A stretch of 64,000 nucleotides of DNA, from assembly GCF_024721175.1 (NCBI RefSeq), contig NZ_CP099399.1:1302001-1366000 (forward strand). Direction: 5' to 3'. The translations under genes and the position numbers were made by a program. The notes under the pieces are model-generated. The model did no database searches and had not been told where the DNA came from. It was given only the letters and a program-made list of their open reading frames with translations. This document shows positions 9,518 to 18,259 of this stretch, piece after piece (position 1 is the first letter of the stretch; every line of letters starts with the position of its first letter). The DNA is from Rhizobium sp. Pop5 (GTDB lineage: Bacteria; Pseudomonadota; Alphaproteobacteria; Rhizobiales; Rhizobiaceae).

Positions 9518-10921
9518 ATGCAAGGCCTGATCAAGCGCGCCTCCATCCCGCTGTTCGCACTCATGCTCGCTCTGCCGGCCGCGGCCGTTGCGCAGACGGC
9601 AAAGACCGTGCCGGAGAGCCAGATGCAAATGCAGCTCTCCTTCGCGCCATTGGTCAAGCAGACCTCAGGCGCCGTCGTCAACGTCTATGCGGAAAAGATC
9701 ATCCAGCGCCAGTCGCCCTTTGCCGGCGATCCCTTCTTCGAGCAGTTCTTCGGCCAGCAGATGCCGAACCGCTCGGAAAAGCAGTCCTCGCTCGGTTCCG
9801 GTGTGATCGTCGAGGCGAATGGCACTGTCGTGACCAACAATCACGTCGTCGAAGGCGCCGACGATATCAAGGTGGCGCTGTCGGATGGCCGCGAATTCCC
9901 CTGCAAGGTGGTGCTGCGCGACGACCGTGTCGATCTCGCCGTATTGAAGATCGATACCAAGGAAAGCTTCCCGACACTGCCGATCGGCAATTCCGATACC
10001 GTCGAGGTGGGCGATCTCGTCCTGGCGATTGGCAATCCCTTTGGCGTCGGACAGACGGTGACGAGCGGTATCGTTTCGGCGCTTGCCCGTAACCAGGTGG
10101 TCAAGAACGAGTTCGGCTTCTTCATCCAGACCGACGCCTCGATCAATCCCGGCAATTCCGGGGGCGCGCTGATGAACATGAAGGGCGAGCTGATCGGTAT
10201 CAACACCGCGATCTTCTCGCGCGGCGGCGGCTCGAACGGTATCGGCTTCGCCATCCCCGCCAATCTGGTCAAGGTATTTCTCGCTTCCGCCGATGCCGGC
10301 GTCAAATCCTTCGAGCGGCCCTATGTCGGCGCGAGTTTCGATGCCGTGACGTCGGAAGTCGCCGAAGCCCTTGGGCTCAACAAGGTGCGCGGCGCGCTGG
10401 TGGTCAAGGTTTCCGACGGCGGGCCAGCGGCGAAAGCCGGACTGAAAGCTGGCCAGATCGTCACCGCTGTCAATGGGATCTCCGTCGAGCATCCCGATGC
10501 ATTGTTGTATCGCCTGACGACGGCTGGCCTCGGCAAATCGGTCAACCTTACCGTTATCGAGAACGGTCGCGAGCAGCAGCTGTCGCTGGCGCTTGCCCGT
10601 GCGCCGGAAACCTCGCCGCGCGACCAGCGTACGATTGGTGGGCACACGCCGTTTACCGGTGCGGTCGTGGAGAATCTCTCGCCGCGTGTCGCCGACGAGC
10701 TGCGTATGCCGGCGGAATCGGCTGGCGTCGTCGTTTCTGATGTCAAGGAGGATTCTCCGGCCGCCCGTCTCGGCTTCGAGCCCAAGGATATCATCGTCTC
10801 GATCAACGGCACGGAAGTGAAGTCAACCAGCGAGCTGTCCGAGATCGCCGATAGCGATCCCGGCCTCTGGCGGGTGGAGATCGAGCGCGACGGCCAGCGG
10901 ATCAGGCAGTTCTTCCGATGA
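9518..10921 (+). CDS. Do-type (HtrA/DegQ-like) periplasmic serine protease
   Basis: Envelope quality-control protease and chaperone. From ATG 9518 (467 residues) a signal peptide ends near AAAVAQT. The trypsin-like domain has His109 (NNHVVEGAD), Asp139 (DRVDLAVL) and Ser214 (NPGNSGGAL). Two PDZ domains follow, from about residue 260 and about residue 375. The longer frame from 9332 would mask the signal peptide. The stop overlaps the rarA start (ATGA), so the two genes form an operon. Confidence 0.93.
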   Translation: MQGLIKRASIPLFALMLALPAAAVAQTAKTVPESQMQMQLSFAPLVKQTSGAVVNVYAEKIIQRQSPFAGDPFFEQFFGQQMPNRSEKQSSLGSGVIVEANGTVVTNNHVVEGADDIKVALSDGREFPCKVVLRDDRVDLAVLKIDTKESFPTLPIGNSDTVEVGDLVLAIGNPFGVGQTVTSGIVSALARNQVVKNEFGFFIQTDASINPGNSGGALMNMKGELIGINTAIFSRGGGSNGIGFAIPANLVKVFLASADAGVKSFERPYVGASFDAVTSEVAEALGLNKVRGALVVKVSDGGPAAKAGLKAGQIVTAVNGISVEHPDALLYRLTTAGLGKSVNLTVIENGREQQLSLALARAPETSPRDQRTIGGHTPFTGAVVENLSPRVADELRMPAESAGVVVSDVKEDSPAARLGFEPKDIIVSINGTEVKSTSELSEIADSDPGLWRVEIERDGQRIRQFFR

Positions 10922-12234
10922 GCAATGATCTCTTCGCGCCGCGTATTCCGGAGGAGGTTGCCGCCAGGCGGCCGCTTGCCGACCGGCTGCGGCCGAAGAC
11001 GCTCGCCGATGTCACCGGTCAGGAACATCTGACCGGTGAGGATGGCGTGCTGAAGAGGATGATCGAGAGCGGTTCGCTCGGCTCGATGATCTTCTGGGGG
11101 CCGCCGGGCACCGGAAAGACGACGGTGGCACGGCTGCTTTCTGGCGAGGCGGGACTGGCCTTCGAGCAGATATCAGCGATATTTTCCGGCGTCGCCGATC
11201 TCAAGAAGGTATTCGAGGCAGCCCGCATGCGCCGCATGGACGGCCGCCAGACGCTGCTTTTCGTCGATGAGATCCATCGTTTCAACCGCGCACAGCAGGA
11301 CAGCTTCCTGCCTGTCATGGAGGACGGCACCGTCATCCTCGTCGGCGCCACCACCGAAAACCCGTCCTTCGAGCTCAACGCCGCGCTCTTGTCGCGCGCC
11401 CGGGTCCTGACGTTCAAGTCGCATGACGAGGAGAGCCTCGAGGAGCTGCTGAAGCGGGCCGAAGCGATCGAGCAGAAGCCGCTGCCGCTGGTGGAAGAGG
11501 CGCGTATCAGCCTGATCCGCATGGCCGACGGCGACGGCCGTGCCGTGCTGACGCTTGCCGAGGAGGTCTGGCGTGCGGCGCGCGAGGGCGAGAGTTTCGA
11601 TACCGAAGGCCTGACGCGCATCGTCCAGCGTCGCGCGCCGGTCTACGACAAGGCGCAGGACGGCCACTACAATCTGATCTCGGCGCTGCATAAATCCGTG
11701 CGCGGCTCGGACCCCGATGCCGCGCTCTATTATCTCGCCCGCATGTTCGATGCCGGCGAGGATCCGCTCTATCTCGGTCGGCGGCTGGTCCGCATGGCGG
11801 TGGAGGATATCGGCCTTGCCGACCCGCAGGCTCTGGTGATCTGCAACGCAGCCAAGGATGCCTACGAGTATCTCGGCTCGCCGGAGGGCGAACTGGCGCT
11901 GGCGCAAGCCTGCGTCTATCTCGCCACAGCGCCGAAATCGAATGCCGTCTACACCGCCTTCAAGGCCGCGAGCCAAGCCGCAAAGCAGAACGGCTCGCTG
12001 CTGCCGCCGAAACATATCCTCAATGCGCCGACGAAACTGATGAAAGGCGAGGGATACGGCGAAGGCTATCGCTACGATCACGACGAGCCGGACGCCTTTT
12101 CCGGCCAGGATTATTTCCCGGAGAAGATGGGCCGACAGACCTTCTATGATCCGCCGGAGCGCGGCTTCGAGCGCGATATCCGCAAGCGGCTGGAATGGTG
12201 GGCGAAGCTTCGCAAGGAGCGCAATTCCCGCTGA
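10918..12234 (+). CDS. rarA: RarA/MgsA replication-associated AAA+ ATPase
   Basis: 438-residue AAA+ protein of the RarA/WRNIP1 family, acting at stalled replication forks and in recombination. Walker A GPPGTGKTT is near residue 61, Walker B FVDEIHRFN near residue 118, and sensor 1 is GATTENPSF. The C-terminal tetramerisation region (LYYLARMFDAGEDPLYLGRRL, AEDIGLADP) is intact. It is translationally coupled to the upstream protease gene, a common alphaproteobacterial pairing. Confidence 0.95.
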   Translation: MSNDLFAPRIPEEVAARRPLADRLRPKTLADVTGQEHLTGEDGVLKRMIESGSLGSMIFWGPPGTGKTTVARLLSGEAGLAFEQISAIFSGVADLKKVFEAARMRRMDGRQTLLFVDEIHRFNRAQQDSFLPVMEDGTVILVGATTENPSFELNAALLSRARVLTFKSHDEESLEELLKRAEAIEQKPLPLVEEARISLIRMADGDGRAVLTLAEEVWRAAREGESFDTEGLTRIVQRRAPVYDKAQDGHYNLISALHKSVRGSDPDAALYYLARMFDAGEDPLYLGRRLVRMAVEDIGLADPQALVICNAAKDAYEYLGSPEGELALAQACVYLATAPKSNAVYTAFKAASQAAKQNGSLLPPKHILNAPTKLMKGEGYGEGYRYDHDEPDAFSGQDYFPEKMGRQTFYDPPERGFERDIRKRLEWWAKLRKERNSR

Positions 12235-12248
12235 CGCGTTGTGCCTGT

Positions 12249-12407
12249 CTAGTCGGCGAACGGAGCCTCAACCACCAAGGGCGACCGCAGAACAAGCCTC
12301 GAACCTACCGTCAATGTCAGCGCCATGATCAATCCGAACAGGACTTCGCCGAGTGCGTCGCCGGGATCGATGATATCGGTGATACGATCGATCGGGCTCG
12401 AAGTCAT
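12249..12407 (-). pseudogene. Short membrane-protein fragment, VIT-like N-terminus
   Basis: A 52-codon frame encodes a segment resembling the start of predicted VIT/CCC1-type membrane proteins: DPGDALGEVLFGLIMALTLT, the first-helix motif of that group. Full-length members are several times longer; here the frame ends next to the rarA 3' end. It is therefore either a decayed remnant or a small standalone membrane protein. The family match is from memory and uncertain. Confidence 0.4.
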
Positions 12408-12545
12408 GGGCCGCCCCCAGGGGATGAAGATCGGAGTCTGCTGTTCGTCACTCCGCGATCAGAGCGTGAATGGGAGCCCACTTGCAGCTGGCACGGGGTA
12501 AGCTTCGCGACCGGAGAATTGTGACCGACCTCGCGGTTTGATTCA

Positions 12546-12559
12546 TTGATCGCGATCAA
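12546..12559. promoter_or_regulatory. FixK/FNR box
   Basis: TTGATCGCGATCAA, a perfect match to TTGAT-N4-ATCAA, the binding site of FixK/FnrN/FNR regulators used under low oxygen. The nearest downstream frame is the membrane fragment starting at 12407 on the minus strand, about 145 bases away; nothing starts within 900 bases on the plus strand. The rest of 12408-12656 holds no gene I can support. Confidence 0.6.
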
Positions 12560-12656
12560 AGATCGGAACGGTTGGGCGTTTCGTGATCAACGGTTTTCGG
12601 CAGAGCACGTTTGCGTCTGCCCTTGCGGGTCCGAAAGATGTGCGGTGCTGCAAAGC

Positions 12657-12968
12657 TCAGGAGGGCCGCTGCGCCTTCTGATTTGCGGGCGCCGCGATCA
12701 CCTTGACGGCGGATTCCGCGAGCCCGTGATGACCTTCCATGTCGACGACGACATGCCAGTGGCCGCTTTCAGGGACGGCGAGCTTGATCGGCGATTTGCG
12801 CGCTACGCCGCCGATATATTTGAAGTCGAGAACCTCGGTGAAGCGCTGAAAATTCGGCGCGGTCATCAGACGAACATTGTTCACCGCATTCAACGACACC
12901 TCGATGATCGTCCCGGCGCGTTGTTCCTTGAGATCGTAATGGGTGAAGCGGAAGTTCGGTTTCGGCAT
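12657..12968 (-). CDS. DUF1883 domain protein
   Basis: 103 residues, beginning MPKPNFRFTHYDLKEQRAG. The pattern FTHYDL ... GTIIEVSLNAVNNVRLM ... WHVVVDMEG is that of DUF1883, a small uncharacterised domain common in rhizobia (sometimes fused to TIR-like domains). No signal peptide or membrane segment. It stands alone. Confidence 0.75.
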   Translation of the reverse strand: MPKPNFRFTHYDLKEQRAGTIIEVSLNAVNNVRLMTAPNFQRFTEVLDFKYIGGVARKSPIKLAVPESGHWHVVVDMEGHHGLAESAVKVIAAPANQKAQRPS

Positions 12969-13151
12969 CGGTCTCGCGGAGTCTGAAATGTCTACGACGA
13001 GATTACCAGCATGTCAGTTAATGAAAAGTTGGAAATGGTCCCTCCGCCTCAGACGCCGTTCTCGCGCCGCGTGAGAACGGCAAGAATTGGCGGATACGCA
13101 TATTGCCGCGCAAAGAGGGCGAGTTCGACTTTGCCGTTTCCAACAGAGACC

Positions 13152-13310
13152 TCAGAGCGCGGAGTAGACGATGTAAAGCTCGACGCAGGCAAGCACGACG
13201 CCGAAGACGATCAGCGCCCGGGCGGTTCGCTTCTCGCGCACTTGCCGGCTGCTGCGCGTGATCCTGTGCGGGCGAAGCGGGTGGAAAGCGGAGGACATGA
13301 CATGTCGCAT
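13152..13310 (-). CDS. Small single-helix membrane protein (hypothetical)
   Basis: 52 codons from ATG 13310. A basic N-terminal half (about residues 12-31, rich in Arg) is followed by one membrane helix (ALIVFGVVLACVELYIVYSAL) running to the C-terminus. AAAGG lies about 10 bases upstream. The much longer open frame running through the hydrolase gene on the other strand is not supported; only this end looks like protein. No family recognised. Confidence 0.45.
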   Translation of the reverse strand: MRHVMSSAFHPLRPHRITRSSRQVREKRTARALIVFGVVLACVELYIVYSAL

Positions 13311-13493
13311 GGCATTTGACCTTTGCAATGATGGCGGGAGTCTACTGCCGGCTGCGATAGGAAATCCATTCGGGGCGAAGGGCGAAAACATAGGTATGGC
13401 ATAAAGGCCGATCGGAGAAATTTCGTCGCGCGGTGTCGGAAAGAAATGATCACCGCCGTCCTTGCGGTATCGAGGCCAACACGGAGCAAGGAC

Positions 13494-14441
13494 ATGTCGC
13501 AGATGACACTGATTTCGATGATCGCAACGGCTGCCGCATTCCTGGCTGCGCCGGATCTGGCGGGCGCCGGCGGCGCTACGCCTGTTGTCGAGGACAGCAA
13601 GGCCATCGCGCCGATCGTCCGTACGGGAAGGATGCCCGTCAACGGCATTGATTATTATTACGAGATCCGCGGCGAGGGCGAACCTTTGCTTCTGCTGCAC
13701 GGTGGTCTTGGTCAGATTGAGATGTTTACGCCCGTCATGCCTATTTTCACGGATCACCGGCAGGTGATCGCCGTCGATCTTCAGGGCCATGGCCGCACGT
13801 CCCTCGGCAAGCGCCCGATCGAGCTCCCGGCGATCGGCGCCGATCTCGCGGTCCTGGTGAAGCAACTCGGCTACGAGAAGGTTGATGTCTTCGGCTATTC
13901 CTTCGGCGGCGGAGTGGCGCTGAACATGGCGGCGAATGCGCCCGACCTTGTGCGCCGGCTGGTGATACTCTCGGCCCCCTATGCACAGGACGGTTTCTTC
14001 CCAGAGATGCTGCCGCAGCAGGCGGCCGTCGGCGCTGGCATGGCCGAGATGATGAAGGACACGCCGATGTTCCTCTCCTACAAGGCGGTTGCGCCCGATG
14101 TCTCCGAGTTCCCGAAGCTGCTCGACGCCATGGGGGCATTGATGCGTGAACCCAACGACTATGGCGATGCGGTCGCGAAGCTCACCATGCCTGTCATGCT
14201 GATGTACGGTGATGCTGACATGATCCGTCCCGAGCATATGATCGACTTTTATCACAAGCTCGGCGGTGGTCTGCGCGATGCGGGCTGGATGCGGGAAAAC
14301 ATGTCGAAGAACCGGCTGGCGATCCTGCCCGATCTCACCCACTACGAGACCTTCGCCTCGCCGCTGATGGCGACTATGGCGATGACTTTTCTCGATGGCG
14401 GCGGCAAAGCGCCGAACTGGGCGGAGCAGGTCGGAAAATAG
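13494..14441 (+). CDS. Alpha/beta hydrolase, exported
   Basis: 315 residues from ATG 13494. A signal peptide is likely (MIATAAAFLAAPDLAGA). The fold motifs are LLLLHGGLG (oxyanion loop), GYSFGGG around the nucleophile serine, and a late LPDLTHYETF with the catalytic histidine; the acid is probably in YGDADMI. Substrate unknown. Translation from the upstream ATG at 13446 would hide the signal peptide. An intrinsic terminator follows. Confidence 0.8.
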   Translation: MSQMTLISMIATAAAFLAAPDLAGAGGATPVVEDSKAIAPIVRTGRMPVNGIDYYYEIRGEGEPLLLLHGGLGQIEMFTPVMPIFTDHRQVIAVDLQGHGRTSLGKRPIELPAIGADLAVLVKQLGYEKVDVFGYSFGGGVALNMAANAPDLVRRLVILSAPYAQDGFFPEMLPQQAAVGAGMAEMMKDTPMFLSYKAVAPDVSEFPKLLDAMGALMREPNDYGDAVAKLTMPVMLMYGDADMIRPEHMIDFYHKLGGGLRDAGWMRENMSKNRLAILPDLTHYETFASPLMATMAMTFLDGGGKAPNWAEQVGK

Positions 14442-14446
14442 AAGAT

Positions 14447-14477
14447 GCGGCCGGGCTTTTCCCGGCCGCTTTTCTTT
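14447..14477 (+). terminator. Intrinsic terminator after the hydrolase gene
   Basis: Perfect 9-bp stem GCGGCCGGG/CCCGGCCGC (14447-14455 and 14461-14469) with a CTTTT loop, followed by TTTTCTTT. It could serve the hydrolase gene, and lies about 50 bases past the SDR gene's 3' end on the other strand. Confidence 0.85.
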
Positions 14478-14528
14478 CCTCTGCCGCCGCGCCGATTTTG
14501 CCGATGCGGCCGCATGGGTCTTGGGGCC

Positions 14529-15380
14529 TTAGGCCGCAGCCGTTCCATCGCTGGGGAAGTCGGTTGAGAGAGCAAGCTCGCGCCAGACGGCTAGCTCCTT
14601 TTCGACGCTCGCATGCTGCTCTTCGATCTTCGCCACCGTATCGCTGCCGAACGGCATGCGCAGCGGCGGGTTTGCCGAATTGACCATCGTCATGATGCCG
14701 GCTGCAAGCTTGGCGGGGTTGCCGGGCTGGGCATGATTGGCATCGGCGGCGAAAATGCGCATGTTGCCGGCTGGGGTGCCCTCGTAATCGGGAATGGAGG
14801 CCGGGCTTACTGCCAGAGACGTGTCGGCGAGAAAATCGGTGCGGAAGAAGCCGGGCTCGACGATCGTTACCTTGATGCCGAAGGGTTCGAGTTCGGCGGC
14901 CATCGATTCGGACAGGCCCTCGACGGCGAATTTCGTCGAGCCGTAGACGCCCCAGCCGGGATAGCCGAAGTAACCGCCGATGGAGGAGAAGTTCAGGACG
15001 TGGCCGGAACGCTGGCGGCGCATATAGGGCAGAACGGCGCGTGTCACCTTCAGGAGACCGAAGACGTTCGTGGCGTAGAGCTTTTCGATTTCCTCGACCG
15101 TGGCTTCTTCGACGGCGCCGAGCAGGCCATAGCCGGCATTGTTGGCGAGAACGTCGATGCGGCCGAAGCGGGCGATACCGGCGGCGGCAGCTTCCTTCGC
15201 CTGCGCCTCGTCGGTGACGTCGAGGGCAACCACCAGCAGGTTAGGATGATCGCTGAACTGCTCGGTGATGGTCTTCGGGTTGCGGGCGGTGGCAATGACG
15301 GCATCGCCTGAGGCAAGGGCCTCTTTGGTCATCAGCGCGCCGAAGCCGCGGGATGCACCAGTGATGAACCAGACTTTCAT
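14529..15380 (-). CDS. Short-chain dehydrogenase/reductase
   Basis: 283-residue Rossmann-fold oxidoreductase. Cofactor loop TGASRGFG (residues 7-14), NNAGYG near residue 80, catalytic Ser in SSIGGY, and YGSTK with the Tyr-Lys pair near residue 152. The TARNP stretch after strand 2 suggests NADP(H). Substrate unknown. Divergent from a LysR regulator, which may control it. GAAAGGAA precedes the ATG. Confidence 0.88.
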   Translation of the reverse strand: MKVWFITGASRGFGALMTKEALASGDAVIATARNPKTITEQFSDHPNLLVVALDVTDEAQAKEAAAAGIARFGRIDVLANNAGYGLLGAVEEATVEEIEKLYATNVFGLLKVTRAVLPYMRRQRSGHVLNFSSIGGYFGYPGWGVYGSTKFAVEGLSESMAAELEPFGIKVTIVEPGFFRTDFLADTSLAVSPASIPDYEGTPAGNMRIFAADANHAQPGNPAKLAAGIMTMVNSANPPLRMPFGSDTVAKIEEQHASVEKELAVWRELALSTDFPSDGTAAA

Positions 15381-15454
15381 GACGAATTCCTTTCGAGCGT
15401 TGGCGTCGCATCTCTGTGCTGACGGGTTGAATTTGATCGAAAATCCGCTGATGT

Positions 15455-15468
15455 ATAAGATTTGTTAT
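15455..15468. promoter_or_regulatory. Candidate LysR-type operator
   Basis: ATAA-N6-TTAT inverted repeat in the 118-base gap between the divergent SDR and LysR genes. It fits the short dyad often bound by LysR proteins, but the match is weak in information content. Confidence 0.35.
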
Positions 15469-15498
15469 TATTGAAACTATGATGAGTGAAATTCAGCA

Positions 15499-16386
15499 AT
15501 GCGCGCCACCGAACTATCCGAACTCGCGGCCTTTGCCGCCGTCGCGCGGCATAAGAGCTTCCGCAAGGCAGGCGAAGAGCGCGGCGTCACGGCTTCCGCG
15601 GTCAGCCATGCCGTGCTCAATCTCGAAGATCGGATCGGTATCCGCCTGCTCAACCGCACCACGCGCAGCGTTTCGTTGACCGAGGCCGGTGAACTCCTGA
15701 TCTCGCATCTCGATCCGGCCTTCGGTGAGATGACAGCCGCGCTCGACGCGCTGAACCGCTACCGCGACACACCCTTCGGCAAGGTGAGGATCAATGTGCC
15801 GAATTCGATCGGCCCCTTCGTCATCGGCCATGTCATCGGTCCGCTGCTCAAGAGAAATCCCAACCTGCAGCTGGAAATCAACGCCACGGACAGGCTGGTC
15901 GATATCGTCGAAGAGGGCTTCGATGCCGGCATCCGCTTCGGCGAGCGCGTTACCGAAGGCATGATCGCGTTGCGCATCAAGCCGCGTATGCGCCTGGTCG
16001 TCGTCGGTTCTCCCGCCTATTTCGAGACCCGCCCGAAGCCGGAAACGCCGCACGAACTCAAGCGCCACCTCTGCATCCAGAATATGTTTCCGTCAGGCGC
16101 GCGTTATGCCTGGGAATTCGAGAAGGATGGTCAGACGGTGAGTTTTCAGCCGGCGGGACCGCTGTCGCTCGACGATCACGAGCTGATGCTGCAGGCAGCG
16201 CTTAGCGGCGCCGGCCTTGCCTATATCTGGGAACCGCGCGCGGAGAAGGCGATTGCCGGCGGCGACCTGATCCAGGTGCTGGACGACTGGTGCCAGCCGG
16301 AAGAACCGCTCTATCTCTACTATCCGAGCCGCCGCCATATGTCGGCGGGCTTCAGGGCGGTCATCGAGGCGATGCGCGCGGTGTAG
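15499..16386 (+). CDS. LysR family transcriptional regulator
   Basis: 295 residues. An N-terminal winged helix-turn-helix (about residues 5-63; RHKSFRKAGEERGVTASAVSHAV and LNRTTRSVSLTEAG) is followed by a substrate-binding domain of the periplasmic-binding-protein fold. Divergent from the SDR gene, so it probably regulates it. Its last 26 bases overlap, tail-to-tail, the following gene on the opposite strand. Confidence 0.9.
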   Translation: MRATELSELAAFAAVARHKSFRKAGEERGVTASAVSHAVLNLEDRIGIRLLNRTTRSVSLTEAGELLISHLDPAFGEMTAALDALNRYRDTPFGKVRINVPNSIGPFVIGHVIGPLLKRNPNLQLEINATDRLVDIVEEGFDAGIRFGERVTEGMIALRIKPRMRLVVVGSPAYFETRPKPETPHELKRHLCIQNMFPSGARYAWEFEKDGQTVSFQPAGPLSLDDHELMLQAALSGAGLAYIWEPRAEKAIAGGDLIQVLDDWCQPEEPLYLYYPSRRHMSAGFRAVIEAMRAV

Positions 16387-16978
16387 GGTTGACAGTCAGG
16401 GAACCAGTGCCACCCTCAGCACGCATGCCGGCGATTGTCTGAAGCGCTTCAAAATAAACTGCCAGGTCGCGGGCGGGATCCGCCGGGAGCGCTGCCGCAC
16501 GGAACACCTTGCCTCCCGTCGCCTCGATCCCGCCGTCGATCATCAGATTGTCGGACATGCCGTGATTTTCGATCGCGATGCCATCCGGTCCGCGCGGGCG
16601 CCCGCTCGTCTCATCGATTTCGCACCCCGCGTACCAGATCGAGCGAACGCGCTGGCCGTAGTCGTCGGGGTGATTGGTATAGGCAAAGACCGATTTTCCC
16701 AGCGCAATCATGAAACCGATCTCATAGACCGTACCGGGGTCGGCGCTGACGCCGCGGAAGGGCGTGATGTTGGCAAGGCAGATCTCGGCACGACGCATGG
16801 CGGTATCGTTGCGCGCGTAGATCTCTGCAGCCGTCCGCTTCACCGGCGTCTGGTTTTCATCGCTGCCGGGACCTGTTGGTTCGAAACCGAACTGGCGCGC
16901 CAGGCGGCGTTTTTCGGCCATGATGGGCATGGCATCCGGAAGGAAGACTTCAGGGCCGGCAAGGTAGATGGTGGTCAT
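16361..16978 (-). CDS. Nucleoside 2-deoxyribosyltransferase family protein
   Basis: 205 residues. The start TIYLAGPEVFLPDA and the ANITPFRG-VSADPGTVYEIGFM stretch (with the Asp and Glu near residues 80-86) are typical of the nucleoside 2-deoxyribosyltransferase superfamily, which exchanges bases on deoxynucleosides or cleaves N-glycosidic bonds of nucleotides. The exact substrate is unclear. The 3' end overlaps the LysR gene by 26 bases. Confidence 0.8.
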   Translation of the reverse strand: MTTIYLAGPEVFLPDAMPIMAEKRRLARQFGFEPTGPGSDENQTPVKRTAAEIYARNDTAMRRAEICLANITPFRGVSADPGTVYEIGFMIALGKSVFAYTNHPDDYGQRVRSIWYAGCEIDETSGRPRGPDGIAIENHGMSDNLMIDGGIEATGGKVFRAAALPADPARDLAVYFEALQTIAGMRAEGGTGSLTVNPTPRASPR

Positions 16979-17190
16979 CGGTATCTTTCACTCACATGCG
17001 AAACGAAATGCCAGGCAAGGGCAGCCAGGCACGGAATCCATTTCCGACGGAAGCATCGCAAATGGCAAGCCGTGCCGGCGCCAGTCGGCCGATTTTTTGA
17101 GAAGCGGCGTGCTTCAATCTGTCACCCTTTTGACTCCGGCAGACGAACCGGCCAAAGATGCCGCCGTGGCCAGGTCGTCGGGAGAGGTTG

Positions 17191-18231
17191 ATGAACGGTC
17201 GGATTTCGCCAGCTGGTATTCGAGCCCCTAAGCGGTTCGTACATCTCTTCGCCGCCTTGGCCGCAACACTGCTGCTGACAACGGTGGCGGTCGGGCAGGA
17301 CCTAGGGCCGCAAAGCCAGACTTCGCGCGAGCAGGTCGAAAAACTCGTCGGCCTCTGGAAGGATCATTTTGCCGGGGCCGATAGCCTGCAGCAGCGGCGG
17401 ACCGCCTTCAAGGCGCTGATGGAGACGATGCCTGGGCCGACGCGCATCCAGCTTCGCCAGATCGATGCGGACGGCGTCAATGCCGAGCTGATGTGGCCGG
17501 CCCGTCTTCATCACCCGATCGGTCAAAGGGTGATCCTCTACATCCATGGCGGCGGGTTCTCGAGCGGTTCCATCCGCACCCACAGCCTGCTTGCCGGCTC
17601 GCTCGCCAAGGCCGCATCGAGCGACGTGCTTCTCATCGATTATCGGCTGGTGCCGGAATATGGTTATCCCGCCCAGATCAACGATGCGCTGACAGCCTAT
17701 CGATGGCTTCTCGACAACGGCTATGACAATGGGAACGTCGTCGTGGCAGGAGACGGCGCCGGCGGCAATATCGCGATCGAGACCGTGCTACGGCAGATGC
17801 AGGCGGCAAAGCCGCTGCCGGCGGGTGTGGTGGCGCTCAGCCCCATCACCGACCTGGCCGCGACGGGCGGATCGATGACGTCGAACGCCGATGGCGATCC
17901 GTTGGTCGATAAGGCCTGGATCGAAACCCTCCGCAAAGCCTATCTCGGCCGCCGCTCGCCGACCGATCCCCAGGCGTCGCCGCTTTATGCCGACATGAAA
18001 GGCTTTCCGCCACTGCTGCTGCAGGTTGGCTCCGGCGAAGCCCTGCTTGATGACACGCTACGGCTCGCCGACAAGGCGCGCCAGGCCGGCGTGGATGTCA
18101 CCACCGAGGTCTGGCCTGGCATGCCTCACCAGTGGCAGCTGTTTCCCTCGCTACTCGATGATGCCGATCGGGCGAGCCAGAACATCGCCGAATTCGCGGT
18201 CCGGCATTTTGCGGACAAGCCGAAGGAATAG
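17191..18231 (+). CDS. Alpha/beta hydrolase of the hormone-sensitive-lipase type, exported
   Basis: 346 residues. An N-terminal signal peptide (HLFAALAATLLLTTVAVGQ) suggests a periplasmic or secreted esterase. The oxyanion motif HGGGFSSGS and the nucleophile motif GDGAGGN place it in the HSL/acetyl-hydrolase family; GDGAG rather than GDSAG replaces the nucleophile serine by glycine, which is odd and may mean loss of esterase activity. ATG 17191 has a GGGAGAGG upstream. Substrate unknown. Confidence 0.78.
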   Translation: MNGRISPAGIRAPKRFVHLFAALAATLLLTTVAVGQDLGPQSQTSREQVEKLVGLWKDHFAGADSLQQRRTAFKALMETMPGPTRIQLRQIDADGVNAELMWPARLHHPIGQRVILYIHGGGFSSGSIRTHSLLAGSLAKAASSDVLLIDYRLVPEYGYPAQINDALTAYRWLLDNGYDNGNVVVAGDGAGGNIAIETVLRQMQAAKPLPAGVVALSPITDLAATGGSMTSNADGDPLVDKAWIETLRKAYLGRRSPTDPQASPLYADMKGFPPLLLQVGSGEALLDDTLRLADKARQAGVDVTTEVWPGMPHQWQLFPSLLDDADRASQNIAEFAVRHFADKPKE

Positions 18232-18259
18232 CACGGAAGACTGAGCGGCCAGGCTCGCG

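Noticed and set aside
13152..14342. 396-codon minus-strand frame through the alpha/beta hydrolase gene
   Set aside because: Composition (His, Arg, Asp rich) is typical of a shadow frame; only the last 52 codons look real and are listed separately.
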